Shown here piece by piece: positions 37,078 to 47,090 of a stretch of DNA of 64,000 nt. The notes beneath the pieces are model-generated. The model ran no database searches and had not been told where the DNA came from. It worked only from the letters and a program-made list of their open reading frames with translations. The translations under genes were made by a program, and so were the position numbers. This stretch comes from Plastoroseomonas hellenica. GTDB taxonomy: Bacteria > Pseudomonadota > Alphaproteobacteria > Acetobacterales > Acetobacteraceae. Every line of letters begins with the position of its first letter. The stretch's first letter is position 1. The stretch is taken from the NCBI RefSeq assembly GCF_018129085.1, contig NZ_JAAGBB010000003.1:62001-126000 (forward strand), written 5' to 3'.

Positions 37078-38664
37078 TCAGCCCCAGGCCCCGAAGCGGG
37101 CGTCGCCGTCGCGTTCGACGGCCTGCACCAGGTCGATTTCCCAGGCCAGGTACTCGCGCATCGCCGCTTCCTGGCCGGAGTTTCGGTCATAGGGCCGCAG
37201 GTACCAGTCCACGCAGGCCTCGTCGGGCGGCGTCCGGCGATCGGCGCGAAGCGGAAAGCCCGCCTGCTTCCAGGCTGCGGGCCCGCCCTTCAGCACCCGC
37301 ACCGGGGCCTTCGCGGCGGCCTGCAGCTCCTCCGCCGCCAGCCGCGCCTGCCAGTCCTGATCGCCCGCCACGATCAGCCGCCGGTCGGCGGGAAGCTGCG
37401 ATGCGAGCGCCGCCAGGCGCCCCCGGATACCCCAGACAGCGCCGGGCAGATGCGCTTCGCGGAAAGCGATGGAGCGGGTGATCTGCACCACCTGCGCCGC
37501 CCCGTCCGAAAGCTGCGCCGCCAGTTCGGGTGCCGTGACATAGGCGGGCTTCAGGGCTGCCGCCTCCGGCACCTCCGGTCGGCCGAAGCCTTCCTCGACG
37601 CGGCCGGACAGCGCGTCCTCGCAGACGAAGACCTCCCAGCCGCCGAGCTGGCGCAGCCAAGCGCCGGTCATGCGGGAGCGCACGCCAGTGTCGCAGATCA
37701 GCACGATCCGCGCGCCGCGCACCGCGACCCACTGGTCGGTCGCCTGCACGAGTTGCCCGCCCGGCGCCGAGCGGCTGCCGAGCAGATGGCCGAAGGCGTA
37801 TTCCGAGGGATCGCGCACATCGAGGAGGTAGGTCGTGCGTCCGGCATCGCCCTGCATGGCGATCGCCTCGGCCCGCGTGCAGGCCTTCACCCCATGCCGG
37901 TCCGCGAAGGCCTTCGCGGCCGCGAGGGCGGCATCGAGGCTCTCCGGGATCACGTCCTCGTAGCGTTCAGTGCGGCCGTGCTCGGATTTGAACCCCGCCA
38001 GCTCCCATCCCATGGTGCCGTTGCGGAGTGCTACGACGCGGTTCGGGATGCCGGCCTGCCGCAGGCTCTCGGCGCCGAGGATCGAACGCGTGCGGCCGGC
38101 GCAGTTCACCACAACCGTGGTGCCCGCATCGGGCGCGATGTCGCGCACGCGATAGGCGAGTTCCGCCCCCGGCACATTGATGCCGGTCGGGATCGCCATC
38201 TTGTGGAACTCGTCCATCGGCCGGCTGTCGAGCACCACCATCGGAATGCCGGAGCGCAGCATGGCGTCGAGCTCCGGCGGGTCGATCGAGGGCGTCGCGT
38301 AGTGGTGCTCCACCCATTCCCCGAAGGCCTTGGAAGGCACGTGGACGCCCGAGAACACCTCGAACCCTGCCGCCTTCCAGCCCGGCGTGCCGCCATCCAG
38401 CACCGCGACATCGGTGCAGCCGATCTCCGTCAGATAGGCCGCCAGCGCGTCCGCGTGGCCTTCGCCGCCATCGACGCAGACGGTGCGCGTGTCCTTGCGC
38501 GGCAGCAGCGCACGCGCCGCGACCTCCTTCACCGAGAGCGGGCACGGCACCGCCCAGAAGAGATGTGCGGCACCGAACTCGCCCGGCTCCCGCGCGTCCA
38601 GGATCGCGAGTTCCCCGCCGTCCCTGAGCGCCGCCTTCAAGGCGGCGGGCGCGATCCTCCGCAT
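37078..38664 (-). CDS. Four-domain rhodanese protein (two domains lack the catalytic cysteine)
   Basis: A 528-residue cytoplasmic protein built of four rhodanese-like domains (about 1-105, 125-230, 255-370, 375-480). Domains 2 and 3 have a catalytic cysteine in a standard loop (NCAGRTRS, Cys188; ICDTGVRS, Cys324). In domain 1 the equivalent loop reads VDGGEGHA and in domain 4 AGDQDWQA, with no cysteine at the catalytic position (Cys63 of domain 1 is displaced). It likely carries persulfide sulfur. Its ATG overlaps the thiol dioxygenase stop by one base, so the two are co-translated. The sulfur donor and acceptor are unknown. Confidence 0.9.
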   Translation of the reverse strand: MRRIAPAALKAALRDGGELAILDAREPGEFGAAHLFWAVPCPLSVKEVAARALLPRKDTRTVCVDGGEGHADALAAYLTEIGCTDVAVLDGGTPGWKAAGFEVFSGVHVPSKAFGEWVEHHYATPSIDPPELDAMLRSGIPMVVLDSRPMDEFHKMAIPTGINVPGAELAYRVRDIAPDAGTTVVVNCAGRTRSILGAESLRQAGIPNRVVALRNGTMGWELAGFKSEHGRTERYEDVIPESLDAALAAAKAFADRHGVKACTRAEAIAMQGDAGRTTYLLDVRDPSEYAFGHLLGSRSAPGGQLVQATDQWVAVRGARIVLICDTGVRSRMTGAWLRQLGGWEVFVCEDALSGRVEEGFGRPEVPEAAALKPAYVTAPELAAQLSDGAAQVVQITRSIAFREAHLPGAVWGIRGRLAALASQLPADRRLIVAGDQDWQARLAAEELQAAAKAPVRVLKGGPAAWKQAGFPLRADRRTPPDEACVDWYLRPYDRNSGQEAAMREYLAWEIDLVQAVERDGDARFGAWG

Positions 38665-39275
38665 CAGCGGCCGCCCGCGGTCGGGGCCATGAAGTTCTTG
38701 TTGTAGGGCTTCACCTCGCCGGTCTCGGCATCGAAGGCGCGACGGTTGTCGAGCTTCTCCAGCGCCAGGCCGTACATGTGCAGGTGCCGCGTCGGCCGAT
38801 CGCCGGTGGTGTGGATCGAGTGGATGTCCTCCGGCATCAGGGCGATGCCGCGGCCCTGTTCCACCATCACCTCGTGGTCGACACGGAGGTCGCAGCGATC
38901 CGGATCGCTGCCGTCGTCGAAGCGCTTGTAGACCTTGTTCAGCTCCTGCCCTTCGACCGCGACGACGACCGCCCAGGTGGTGTGGTCGTGCGGCTTGGTC
39001 GAATTGCCCGGGTTCAGCGCGTTCATGTAGAGCGCGAAACGATTATTCGGGTCCTCCTGCAGGAGATAGCGGCGGGAGCCCTTCTCACCCGCCGGCGGCG
39101 GCGAGAACTCGGCCAGCGGGAACAGGTGTTCCTGGGCCGCCAGCGCCAGCATCTCGGTCTTGATCGCATCGAGGGAGGCGCGGGTGACGCCCTGGTCGGC
39201 CTCAATGGCGCGGATGCGCTCGATGGTGGCGGCAACGGCGGCCGTGCGGGCGGCGGCGATATCGGATGCGTTCAT
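38664..39275 (-). CDS. Thiol (cysteine) dioxygenase-like cupin
   Basis: A 203-residue protein of the cysteine dioxygenase type I cupin family. The iron ligands are visible as HDH (His96, His98, run KPHDHTTWAVVV) and the later RHLHMYG (His164/His166). Members act on cysteine, 3-mercaptopropionate, mercaptosuccinate or similar thiols, giving sulfinates; the sequence does not settle which. It is the first gene of a two-gene operon with the four-domain rhodanese (TGATG junction), which suggests the sulfinate or a persulfide is handled next. It is divergent from the methyltransferase gene with about 130 bases between starts. Confidence 0.86.
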   Translation of the reverse strand: MNASDIAAARTAAVAATIERIRAIEADQGVTRASLDAIKTEMLALAAQEHLFPLAEFSPPPAGEKGSRRYLLQEDPNNRFALYMNALNPGNSTKPHDHTTWAVVVAVEGQELNKVYKRFDDGSDPDRCDLRVDHEVMVEQGRGIALMPEDIHSIHTTGDRPTRHLHMYGLALEKLDNRRAFDAETGEVKPYNKNFMAPTAGGR

Positions 39276-39405
39276 GGCAGGCTCCTTCGTTTCCCCGAGG
39301 TGGCAATCTAGAGGAGGTCCTGCTCCTCCGAAACCACTCGGAAGCATGATCTTTCCTGGCGTGCCGCGGCTTGCGTGGCGCGACCCGCGGGCGCATGTCG
39401 CGGGC

Positions 39406-40281
39406 ATGGACAATATGCGGATCTTCGACCGCCGCCTTATAGCACGCCGCCGCGCCCGTGCCGCCGGCCGGGTGGGCGAGGTCGCGCCGATCCTGGCCGA
39501 TTGCGCCGAGCGCCTGCTGGACCGGCTGGACGACACCACCCGGCGCTTCGCCCGGGCGCTGGAGATCGGCGGGCGGGGCGTCGTGGCGCCGTTGCTGGCC
39601 GCGCGGGGCGTGCCTTTCGTGGTCTCGGCCGACCTCGCCCCCGCCATGGCAGTGCGGGCCGGCGGCCTGCCGGTTGCCGCCGACGAGGAGTTCCTGCCTT
39701 TCGCCGAGGCCAGCTTCGACCTCGTCGTCGCATCGCTGTCCCTGCACCAGGTGAACGACCTGCCAGGGGCGCTGATCCAGATCCGCCGGGCCCTGGCGCC
39801 GGACGGCCTCTTCCTGGCCTCCCTGCCCGGCCTCGGCACCCTGCAGCCGCTGCGCGACGCGCTGGCGGAGGCGGAGACGGCGCTGCGCGACGGGCTCTCC
39901 CCCCGCGTGTCGCCCTTCCCCGACCTTCGCGACTGCGCGGGGCTGTTGCAGCGGGCCGGCTTCGCGCTGCCGGTCGCGGATGCCGAGACGATCACGTTGC
40001 GTTACCGCAATCCCCTGGCGCTCTTCGCCGATCTGCGCGCCGCCGGGGAGCAGAATGCGGTCCTGGCGCGCGACCCGCGCACCCCGCCCCGCGCCCTGTT
40101 GCCGATGGCCGCGGCGAAGCTGCCGGCCGAGATCCCGCTGCGGCTGCTGGTCATGACCGGCTGGGCACCGGCAGCGAACCAGCCGCAGCCTGCGCGCCCA
40201 GGCAGCGCCACGGCGCGCCTGGCCGATGCGCTGGGTGCCGAAGAGCACAGCACGGGAGAGAAGGCCGGGCCTAGGCATTGA
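39406..40281 (+). CDS. SAM-dependent methyltransferase domain protein (BioC/NDUFAF5-like)
   Basis: A 291-residue protein with a degenerate class-I fold: ALEIGGRGVVAPLLAARG at motif I, LPFAEASFDLVVASLSLHQVNDLPGAL in two parts at motif II/IV, and an LFLASLPGLGTLQPLRDAL stretch. The opening IFDRRLIARRRARAA and the ...LHQVNDLPG motif resemble the NDUFAF5-like proteins of alphaproteobacteria and their mitochondrial homologue, involved in complex I assembly. That is an inference. A start at 39346 would add twenty residues. Confidence 0.8.
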   Translation: MDNMRIFDRRLIARRRARAAGRVGEVAPILADCAERLLDRLDDTTRRFARALEIGGRGVVAPLLAARGVPFVVSADLAPAMAVRAGGLPVAADEEFLPFAEASFDLVVASLSLHQVNDLPGALIQIRRALAPDGLFLASLPGLGTLQPLRDALAEAETALRDGLSPRVSPFPDLRDCAGLLQRAGFALPVADAETITLRYRNPLALFADLRAAGEQNAVLARDPRTPPRALLPMAAAKLPAEIPLRLLVMTGWAPAANQPQPARPGSATARLADALGAEEHSTGEKAGPRH

Positions 40282-40341
40282 CGACGAGGCAGCGGCAGGG
40301 ATGCTGGGCCTTGTTTCGATCTCAATCTGAAGGCCTTGCCT

Positions 40342-40734
40342 ATGACCCGTGTCCTCCTTGTCCACCTGCCGCGCACCCTGCTCGGCCTGCTGTTCCTGGT
40401 CAGCGCGGCCGACGGCTTCTGGTTCTTCGCCACCGGCGAGCACCTGATCCACCCGCCGACTTCTCCGGCCGGCCTCGCCTTCGAGCAGGGGCTGCAAGCC
40501 TCGGGCTTCCTCTGGCCGCTGCTGAAAATCGTGAACCTGCTGGGTGGGCTCAGCCTGCTGCTGAACGTCGTGCCCGCCTTCGGGCTGGCGCTGCTCGCCC
40601 CTGTCATGACGGTGATCGCGCTGTTCCACCTGGTCCTGAACCCCGGCGGCATCCCGATCGCCGCGGTCATGGTCCTCTGTGGCGTGGTGCTGGTCCATGC
40701 CTACCGCGACCGCTACGCGGCGCTGTTCCGTTGA
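40342..40734 (+). CDS. Small integral membrane protein (DoxX-like)
   Basis: A 130-residue protein with four hydrophobic helices: LLGLLFLVSAADGFWFF, FLWPLLKIVNLLGGLSLLLN, VPAFGLALLAPVMTVIALFHLVL, and AAVMVLCGVVLVHAY. The pattern is like DoxX-family proteins but weakly conserved. Ribosome site AAGG precedes the ATG. No catalytic motif and no known partner nearby. Confidence 0.75.
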   Translation: MTRVLLVHLPRTLLGLLFLVSAADGFWFFATGEHLIHPPTSPAGLAFEQGLQASGFLWPLLKIVNLLGGLSLLLNVVPAFGLALLAPVMTVIALFHLVLNPGGIPIAAVMVLCGVVLVHAYRDRYAALFR

Positions 40735-40815
40735 GGGCGCGGGGCGCCGGCGCTTGCAACAGGCGCCCCCGTCGCGCATTTTCCGTCGACATGCCTGTGA
40801 CCGGAAACTAGCGCC

Positions 40816-41622
40816 ATGGAACAGTCGGGCCGCGAATCGCGCCGCATCCCGCTGCACAGCCCCGAGGATTTCGCCGCCATGCGCCGCGCCGGCCGCCTGG
40901 CCGCCGAGACGCTCGACATGATCACGCCCCATGTCCGGCCCGGCATCACCACCGAGGCGATCGACCGGCTCTGCCACGACTTCATGCTCGCCCATGGGGC
41001 GGTGCCGGCGACGCTCGGCTATCGCGGCTACACCAAATCCTCCTGCACCTCGATCAACCATGTCGTCTGCCACGGCATCCCGGGCGAGCGGGTGCTGGTG
41101 GAGGGTGACATCGTGAACATCGACGTCACCGTCATCCTGGATGGCTGGCATGGCGATACCAGCCGCATGTATGTGGCGGGCGAGGCCTCGACCAAGGCGC
41201 GGCTGCTGATGGACGTGACCTATGACGCGATGATGCGCGGCATCGCGGTCATCCGCCCGGGTGCGACGCTCGGCGATGTCGGCCACGCGATCCAGGCCTA
41301 TGTCGAGAAGCACCGCTTCTCCGTGGTGCGCGATTTCTGCGGCCACGGCATCGGGCGCGAGTTCCATGCGCCGCCGAACGTGCTGCATTTCGGCCGCCCG
41401 GGCGAAGGCCCGGTGCTGAAGCCTGGCATGTTCTTCACCGTCGAGCCGATGGTGAATGCCGGCCGTCCCGAGGTGAAGATCCTCGACGACGGCTGGACCG
41501 CGGTCACCCGCGACCGCAGCCTCTCGGCGCAGTTCGAGCACATGGTGGGCGTGACCGAGGACGGGGTAGAGATTTTCACCATCTCGCCCGCCGGCCTGCA
41601 CAAGCCGCCCTACGGGAACTGA
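40816..41622 (+). CDS. map: Methionine aminopeptidase, type I
   Basis: A 268-residue cytoplasmic metalloprotease that removes initiator methionine. All five metal ligands are in place: Asp103, Asp114, His177 (FCGHGIG), Glu210 (FTVEPMV) and Glu241 (QFEHMVG). Length and pita-bread fold motifs match type I enzymes without an N-terminal SH3-like extension. It lies 42 bases upstream of radC, a pairing frequent in alphaproteobacteria. Confidence 0.95.
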   Translation: MEQSGRESRRIPLHSPEDFAAMRRAGRLAAETLDMITPHVRPGITTEAIDRLCHDFMLAHGAVPATLGYRGYTKSSCTSINHVVCHGIPGERVLVEGDIVNIDVTVILDGWHGDTSRMYVAGEASTKARLLMDVTYDAMMRGIAVIRPGATLGDVGHAIQAYVEKHRFSVVRDFCGHGIGREFHAPPNVLHFGRPGEGPVLKPGMFFTVEPMVNAGRPEVKILDDGWTAVTRDRSLSAQFEHMVGVTEDGVEIFTISPAGLHKPPYGN

Positions 41623-41664
41623 TCATCCCCGGGTGCTTGACGGCGCCCCGGGCATGACGGGACC

Positions 41665-42453
41665 ATGGTCCGCACACCCCTGCCGGATGCCATGCCCCGC
41701 CCGACCGGCCTCGAAGAGGCGCCCCTTCCCGGTCTGATCGAGCCCGCGCCCGGCGCGCGCCCGAACGCCAAACCGGCGCCCGGCCCGGAAGGCCATCGCG
41801 CCCGCATGCGCACGAAGCTGCTCAATGCCGGGCCCGAGGCGCTGCTCGACCACGAATTGCTGGAGATGCTGCTCTTCCTCGCGCTGCCGCGCCGCGACAC
41901 CAAGCCGATCGCGCGGGCGCTGCTGACCCGCTTCGGCAGTTTCGCCGCGGCGATCAGCGCGTCGGTGCCGGAGTTGCGCACGGTGCCCGATCTCGGCGAC
42001 GCCGGCGCTGCGGCGCTCAAGACCGTGCAGGCCGCGGCGCTGCGGCTGGCCCGCGCCGAGCTGCTGGACCGCCCGATGATCGACAACGGAGAACGGCTGA
42101 TCGCCTATCTCACCGCCGTCCTAGCACGCGAGCCGGTCGAGCAGTTCCGCGTGCTGTTCCTCGACATCCGCAACCGCCTGATCGCCGACGAGGCGCAGGC
42201 GCGCGGCACCGTCGACCACACGCCGGCCTATCCGCGGGATATCGTGAAGCGCGCGCTCGAACTCGGCGCCACCGCGCTCATCCTGGTGCACAACCATCCC
42301 TCCGGCGACCCGACGCCATCGCGGGCGGATGTCGAGACGACGAAGCGGATCCAGGACGCGGCGACGGCGCTCGGCATCGTGCTGCACGACCACATCATCA
42401 TCGGCCGCGGGCGCCACCTGTCTTTCCGGCAGGAGGGGCTGCTGCGCGGCTGA
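41665..42453 (+). CDS. radC: RadC family JAMM-domain protein
   Basis: A 262-residue protein with an N-terminal helix-hairpin-helix part (about 55-130; LLTRFGSFAAAISAS) and a C-terminal JAMM/MPN metalloprotease-like domain with HNHPSGDPTPSRAD, the RadC signature, plus VLHDHIIIGRGRHLSFRQEG. Despite the name, a DNA-repair role is unproven for the family. Its stop is three bases from the convergent MFS gene. Confidence 0.92.
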   Translation: MVRTPLPDAMPRPTGLEEAPLPGLIEPAPGARPNAKPAPGPEGHRARMRTKLLNAGPEALLDHELLEMLLFLALPRRDTKPIARALLTRFGSFAAAISASVPELRTVPDLGDAGAAALKTVQAAALRLARAELLDRPMIDNGERLIAYLTAVLAREPVEQFRVLFLDIRNRLIADEAQARGTVDHTPAYPRDIVKRALELGATALILVHNHPSGDPTPSRADVETTKRIQDAATALGIVLHDHIIIGRGRHLSFRQEGLLRG

Positions 42454-42456
42454 GCC

Positions 42457-43671
42457 CTATCGCTGCCGGGTCAGCCCGAAGATCGCCAATGACACCGCGC
42501 AGAAGATCAGCCCGCAGGCGGTGACCGCGGGCCAGCCGCCGAGCGTCCAGGCCACCGTCCCGGCGGCCGAGCCGAGCGCGCCGCCGGCGAAGACGGTCAC
42601 CATGTAGATCGTGTTGATCCGCGCCCGCGCCTCGGGCTGCAGCGCGAAGATGCGGGTCTGGTTGGAGATCTGGGCGCCCTGCACGCCGAGGTCGAGCAGG
42701 ATGACCCCCGCGACCAGCCCGGCCAGGGATTCGCCGAAGAGCGCGAAGATGGCGAACGATGCCAGCGCCAGCAGAATGCCAAGCCCGACCATCCGCCGCG
42801 GGGCGCCGCGGTCGGCGAGCCGTCCCGAGAAGGGCGCCGCGAGCACGCCGACGATGCCGATCAGGCCGAACAGCCCGGCCGCTGCCGGGCCCAGATGATA
42901 GGCGGGGCTCGCCAGGTGCAGGGTCAGCGTCGACCAGAAGATGCTGAAGGCGCCGAACAGCATCGCCTGTTCGAAGGCGGCCTCGCGCAGCACCCGCTCG
43001 CGCCGGAACAGGTCCAGCAGCGAGGCCATGAGCTGCGGATAGGGCAGCCGCGAGGTCGCTTCCGCCTTCGGGAAGACCAACCGGACCACGACGGCGGTCA
43101 CGGCCATCAGCCCGGCCGCGATCCAGAACATGGCCCGCCAGTCGAGCAGCTCCACGACGACGCCGGAGACGGTGCGCGCCGCCAGGATGCCGATCAGCAG
43201 CCCGGCCATGACGGTGCCGACCACGCGTCCCCGCCGCGCCGGCGTCGCCAGATGCGCCGCCATCGGCACCACATGCTGGGCGACGGTGGCGAGCGCGCCG
43301 GTGAGGAAGGAGGCGGCGATCAGCACGGCAAAGCTCGGCGCAGCGGCGGCGGCGGCCAGGGCGAGGACGAGTGCTGCAAGCATGCGCAGCATGAGCCCGC
43401 GCCGCTCCAGCCGATCGCCGAGTGGGGCGAGGAACAGCAGGCCGATCGCATAGCCCGCCTGGGCGGCCGTCGGCACCGCGCCGGCCGCACCGGAGGACAG
43501 GCCGAAGCTCGCGGCCATCTCGGCCATCATCGGCTGGTTGTAGTAGATATTGGCGACGGCCAGCCCGCAGGTGGCCGCCATGGCCAGGACCACCCACCCG
43601 TCCAGCGCCGGTCCGTGCGAGACGCCGGCCGCGCCGGCAGTCACTGATGCGCTGCTCATAGGCATACCCAT
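42457..43671 (-). CDS. MFS transporter
   Basis: A 404-residue membrane protein with twelve helices. The MFS A-loop between helices 2 and 3 reads FLAPLGDRLERRG and the matching loop in the second half is GRLADRGAPRRMVGLG. The first helices carry ANIYYNQPMMAEMA, typical of a subgroup of bacterial drug/metabolite exporters. Substrate unknown. Several close ATGs (43671, 43665, 43659) could start it. It is divergent from the serine protease gene (229-base gap). Confidence 0.88.
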   Translation of the reverse strand: MGMPMSSASVTAGAAGVSHGPALDGWVVLAMAATCGLAVANIYYNQPMMAEMAASFGLSSGAAGAVPTAAQAGYAIGLLFLAPLGDRLERRGLMLRMLAALVLALAAAAAAPSFAVLIAASFLTGALATVAQHVVPMAAHLATPARRGRVVGTVMAGLLIGILAARTVSGVVVELLDWRAMFWIAAGLMAVTAVVVRLVFPKAEATSRLPYPQLMASLLDLFRRERVLREAAFEQAMLFGAFSIFWSTLTLHLASPAYHLGPAAAGLFGLIGIVGVLAAPFSGRLADRGAPRRMVGLGILLALASFAIFALFGESLAGLVAGVILLDLGVQGAQISNQTRIFALQPEARARINTIYMVTVFAGGALGSAAGTVAWTLGGWPAVTACGLIFCAVSLAIFGLTRQR

Positions 43672-43900
43672 GAATTATGCGGTGCAGCTATAGACACCGG
43701 ATCGGGGCCGGGGACGCTGCCATTACACAGGGGTGCAATGCACAAATTCGCCTGCCCCTGGCATGGCAATCCCGCCGCTGCAACCCAGGGGGGTGCCCGA
43801 GGCGGCGGCGACGGCGCCAGCATGGACGTGATGTGTCGTTTCGTCCTGGGAACCGTCTTCTCGGTTGACCGAACCCCCTTCCCGGCGGCAGCCTTTGTGC

Positions 43901-44830
43901 ATGCGCATCGAAATCTCCCGGCCTCCGCTCCTCAAGGGCCTAGCGGCCCTTGTCGCCTGCGCCGTCACGCTCGGCGAAAGCCCGGCCCAGGCGCAGGTCA
44001 AGCCGCAGCAGGGCCAGCCTCAGGTCCAGGCGCTGCCGACGACCAAGCCGCCGCCGCTGCCCTCGATCGCGCGCCCGCCGCAGCAGCAGGGCAGCCGCCC
44101 CCCGGGGCCGGGCGCCCAGGCCAGCCTGCCGACGACCAAGCCGCCGCCGCTGCCGCCGGGGAGCGGCCCCGGTCCTGGCCCGGGGGCGCCGGGCCGCCGT
44201 GCCGTCTCCTCCGGGACCGGCTTCGTCGTCGCGCCCGGCCGCATCATGACCAACCACCATGTCGTCGAGCGCTGCCAGGAGATGCAGGCTCGCCGCCAGG
44301 ACGGCAGCGATATCACTGCCCGGGTCCTGGCCAGCGACCGGAACCGCGACCTGGCGATCCTGGCGGTGGATGGCGATGTCGGCCCGGCGCTGTCCTTCCG
44401 GGGCAGCCCGCCGCCGCGGCGTGGCGAGACGGTGGTGACCTACGGCTTCCCGCTGGCTGGCCTGCTATCCTCCGGCCCCACCCTCACCACCGGCGATATC
44501 TCGGCGCTGGCCGGCCTCGGCGATGACGCGCGCCAGATCCAGATCAGCGCACCGGTACAACCGGGCAATTCTGGCGGCCCGCTGCTCGACATGTCCGGCC
44601 TCGTGGTCGGCGTCGTGGTATCGAAACTCAACGCCCAGCGTATCGCGCAGCGCACCGGGGACATCCCGCAAAACGTGAACTTTGCCGTCAAAGGCGCTGA
44701 AGCAATTGCCTTTCTCCGCGAGCAGAACGTGACGATCGCGCCCAGCGAAGGCCGCGATCCCCTGCGCAGCGCGGCCGAGGTGGGTGAGATCGCGGACCGC
44801 TCGGTGCTGTTCCTGCGCTGCCTGCGCTGA
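43901..44830 (+). CDS. Secreted trypsin-like serine protease with proline-rich linker
   Basis: A 309-residue periplasmic protein. A signal peptide (MRIEISRPPLLKGLAALVAC..., cleavage near AQAQ at 29-32) is followed by a Pro/Gly/Gln-rich linker of about 65 residues containing LPTTKPPPLP twice (residues 45-54 and 76-85), then a protease domain. The triad is His120 (TNHHVV), Asp150 (NRDLAIL) and Ser224 (GNSGGPLL), so it should be active. There is no PDZ domain, unlike DegP. The ATG at 43901 is preferred over an upstream ATG at 43865. Confidence 0.88.
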   Translation: MRIEISRPPLLKGLAALVACAVTLGESPAQAQVKPQQGQPQVQALPTTKPPPLPSIARPPQQQGSRPPGPGAQASLPTTKPPPLPPGSGPGPGPGAPGRRAVSSGTGFVVAPGRIMTNHHVVERCQEMQARRQDGSDITARVLASDRNRDLAILAVDGDVGPALSFRGSPPPRRGETVVTYGFPLAGLLSSGPTLTTGDISALAGLGDDARQIQISAPVQPGNSGGPLLDMSGLVVGVVVSKLNAQRIAQRTGDIPQNVNFAVKGAEAIAFLREQNVTIAPSEGRDPLRSAAEVGEIADRSVLFLRCLR

Positions 44831-44851
44831 CCGGCATCGTCGCGTCGACGA

Positions 44852-44899
44852 GAGCGTGATGGCTTGAGGCCAGTCCAGCCGGAAAGTCTGAATCACGCG
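44852..44899. repeat. Dispersed intergenic palindrome, family 2, copy 1
   Basis: A 48-base element with ends GAGCGTGAT and ATCACGCG that pair, enclosing GGCTTGAGGC and CCGGAAA. It matches 59094-59140, which has the same ends and core (GTTGAGGC, CCGAAA). It lies 22 bases after the protease stop. Confidence 0.6.
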
Positions 44900-45002
44900 G
44901 TCGAACAATGGGTTGAAGCATGGGTTCGTGAGCGCAGGCGAACGGACCATGTTTCAGCGCCGCCGGGCCCGAGGGCGGTGCGGGGGCCGGCACTGCCGCC
45001 CC

Positions 45003-45041
45003 TTGCAGGGTCATGTTGCGCAGGATATGTTATATTATAAC
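45003..45041 (+). promoter_or_regulatory. Zur-box promoter of the DUF1826/COG0523 operon
   Basis: A perfect 13-bp palindrome GTTATATTATAAC lies at 45029-45041 in an otherwise GC-rich region. It fits the alphaproteobacterial Zur consensus (GTTATA-N-TATAAC). A possible promoter has -35 TTGCAG at 45003-45008 and -10 TATGTT at 45026-45031, with 17 bases between, so the box overlaps the -10 and start-site area. The downstream genes are the classic zinc-starvation pair, supporting zinc-dependent repression. Confidence 0.75.
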
Positions 45042-45057
45042 GTTATGGCCCCTGCCG

Positions 45058-45731
45058 ATGTCCGGCCTGCTGCTCGAGAGCTTCCCCGCTGCTTCCGTCT
45101 CGCCTGGCGCGGAGGTCCCGACCTGGCGCTGCGGCGCCGCCTCCTCGGCCGATCCGGATGTGTTGATCGGCATCCTGCGGCCGGAGAACAACCTTGCCAT
45201 CTGGCATCGCGATATCCCGGACGCGCTCTCCCGCGCGCTCGCGGCCTTGGCCGCGGAGGCCCCTTTCACCGCCACCGCCGAGGATGCGCCGGACCAGGCC
45301 GTCGATGCCCTGGCGGGTGCCCTGCCGCGCCCGGCGCCGCTCGACCTGCTGCTCGACATCCGCCGGCTGGCTGTCGCTTTCGCGGCCATCGCCGATACCG
45401 GCGGCGACGTCCGCATCCGGCTCGAAGGCATCGCCGGCCGGGCCTGCCATCGCTGGCACGCCGATGCCGTCGGGCTGCGCCTGCTCTGCACCTATCGCGG
45501 CGCCGGGACCGAGTGGTTGCCGCTCGCCGGCGGCGCACCGGTCGCCCGCAGCCTCGATGACCCTGCCCTCCCGGTCATGCGTATCCCGCGCGGCGCGGTC
45601 GCCATCCTGAAGGGCGAGGGCCATCCGGGGAATGCGGGCGCCGGCTGCATCCATCGCTCGCCCCGGGTCGGCTTCCGCGCTGGCCCTCGCCTGCTGCTCT
45701 GCCTCGATGCTCCCGGAAGGATCCCCCTGGA

Positions 45732-45735
<4 letters not shown>
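45058..45735 (+). CDS. DUF1826 family protein, Zur-regulated
   Basis: A 225-residue protein. The conserved core is [18 protein letters not shown] followed by TEWLP, and a later histidine (GCIHRSP) that may share in metal binding; this is the DUF1826 pattern. The upstream in-frame ATG at 45013 is rejected because it would put the Zur box inside the gene; the ATG at 45058 gives a short leader and no clear ribosome site. The stop overlaps the GTPase start by ATGA. Role unknown; pairing with a COG0523 GTPase under Zur suggests a zinc-sparing or zinc-delivery function. Confidence 0.85.
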
Positions 45736-46931
<1,196 letters not shown>

Positions 46932-47090
46932 GGTCTGATGTGGCCGGGCGAGGAGCGTCCGGCTGCCGAGCAATTGAGATTTAATTGAAGACGAATCTAC
47001 GAAATAACGCAAATGCGTCCGGCTTTCCGATTGCCTATCAGCAGCTCCTTCTCCATCAATCACCTACACACCCCTTACCCGGAGAGCGTC

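Noticed and set aside
43738-43900. Coding frame before the serine protease
   Set aside because: It has no signal peptide of its own and no ribosome site; the protease signal sequence begins at 43901.
45013-45057. Earlier ATG start for the DUF1826 gene
   Set aside because: It would place the Zur palindrome and the likely -10 element inside the coding sequence.
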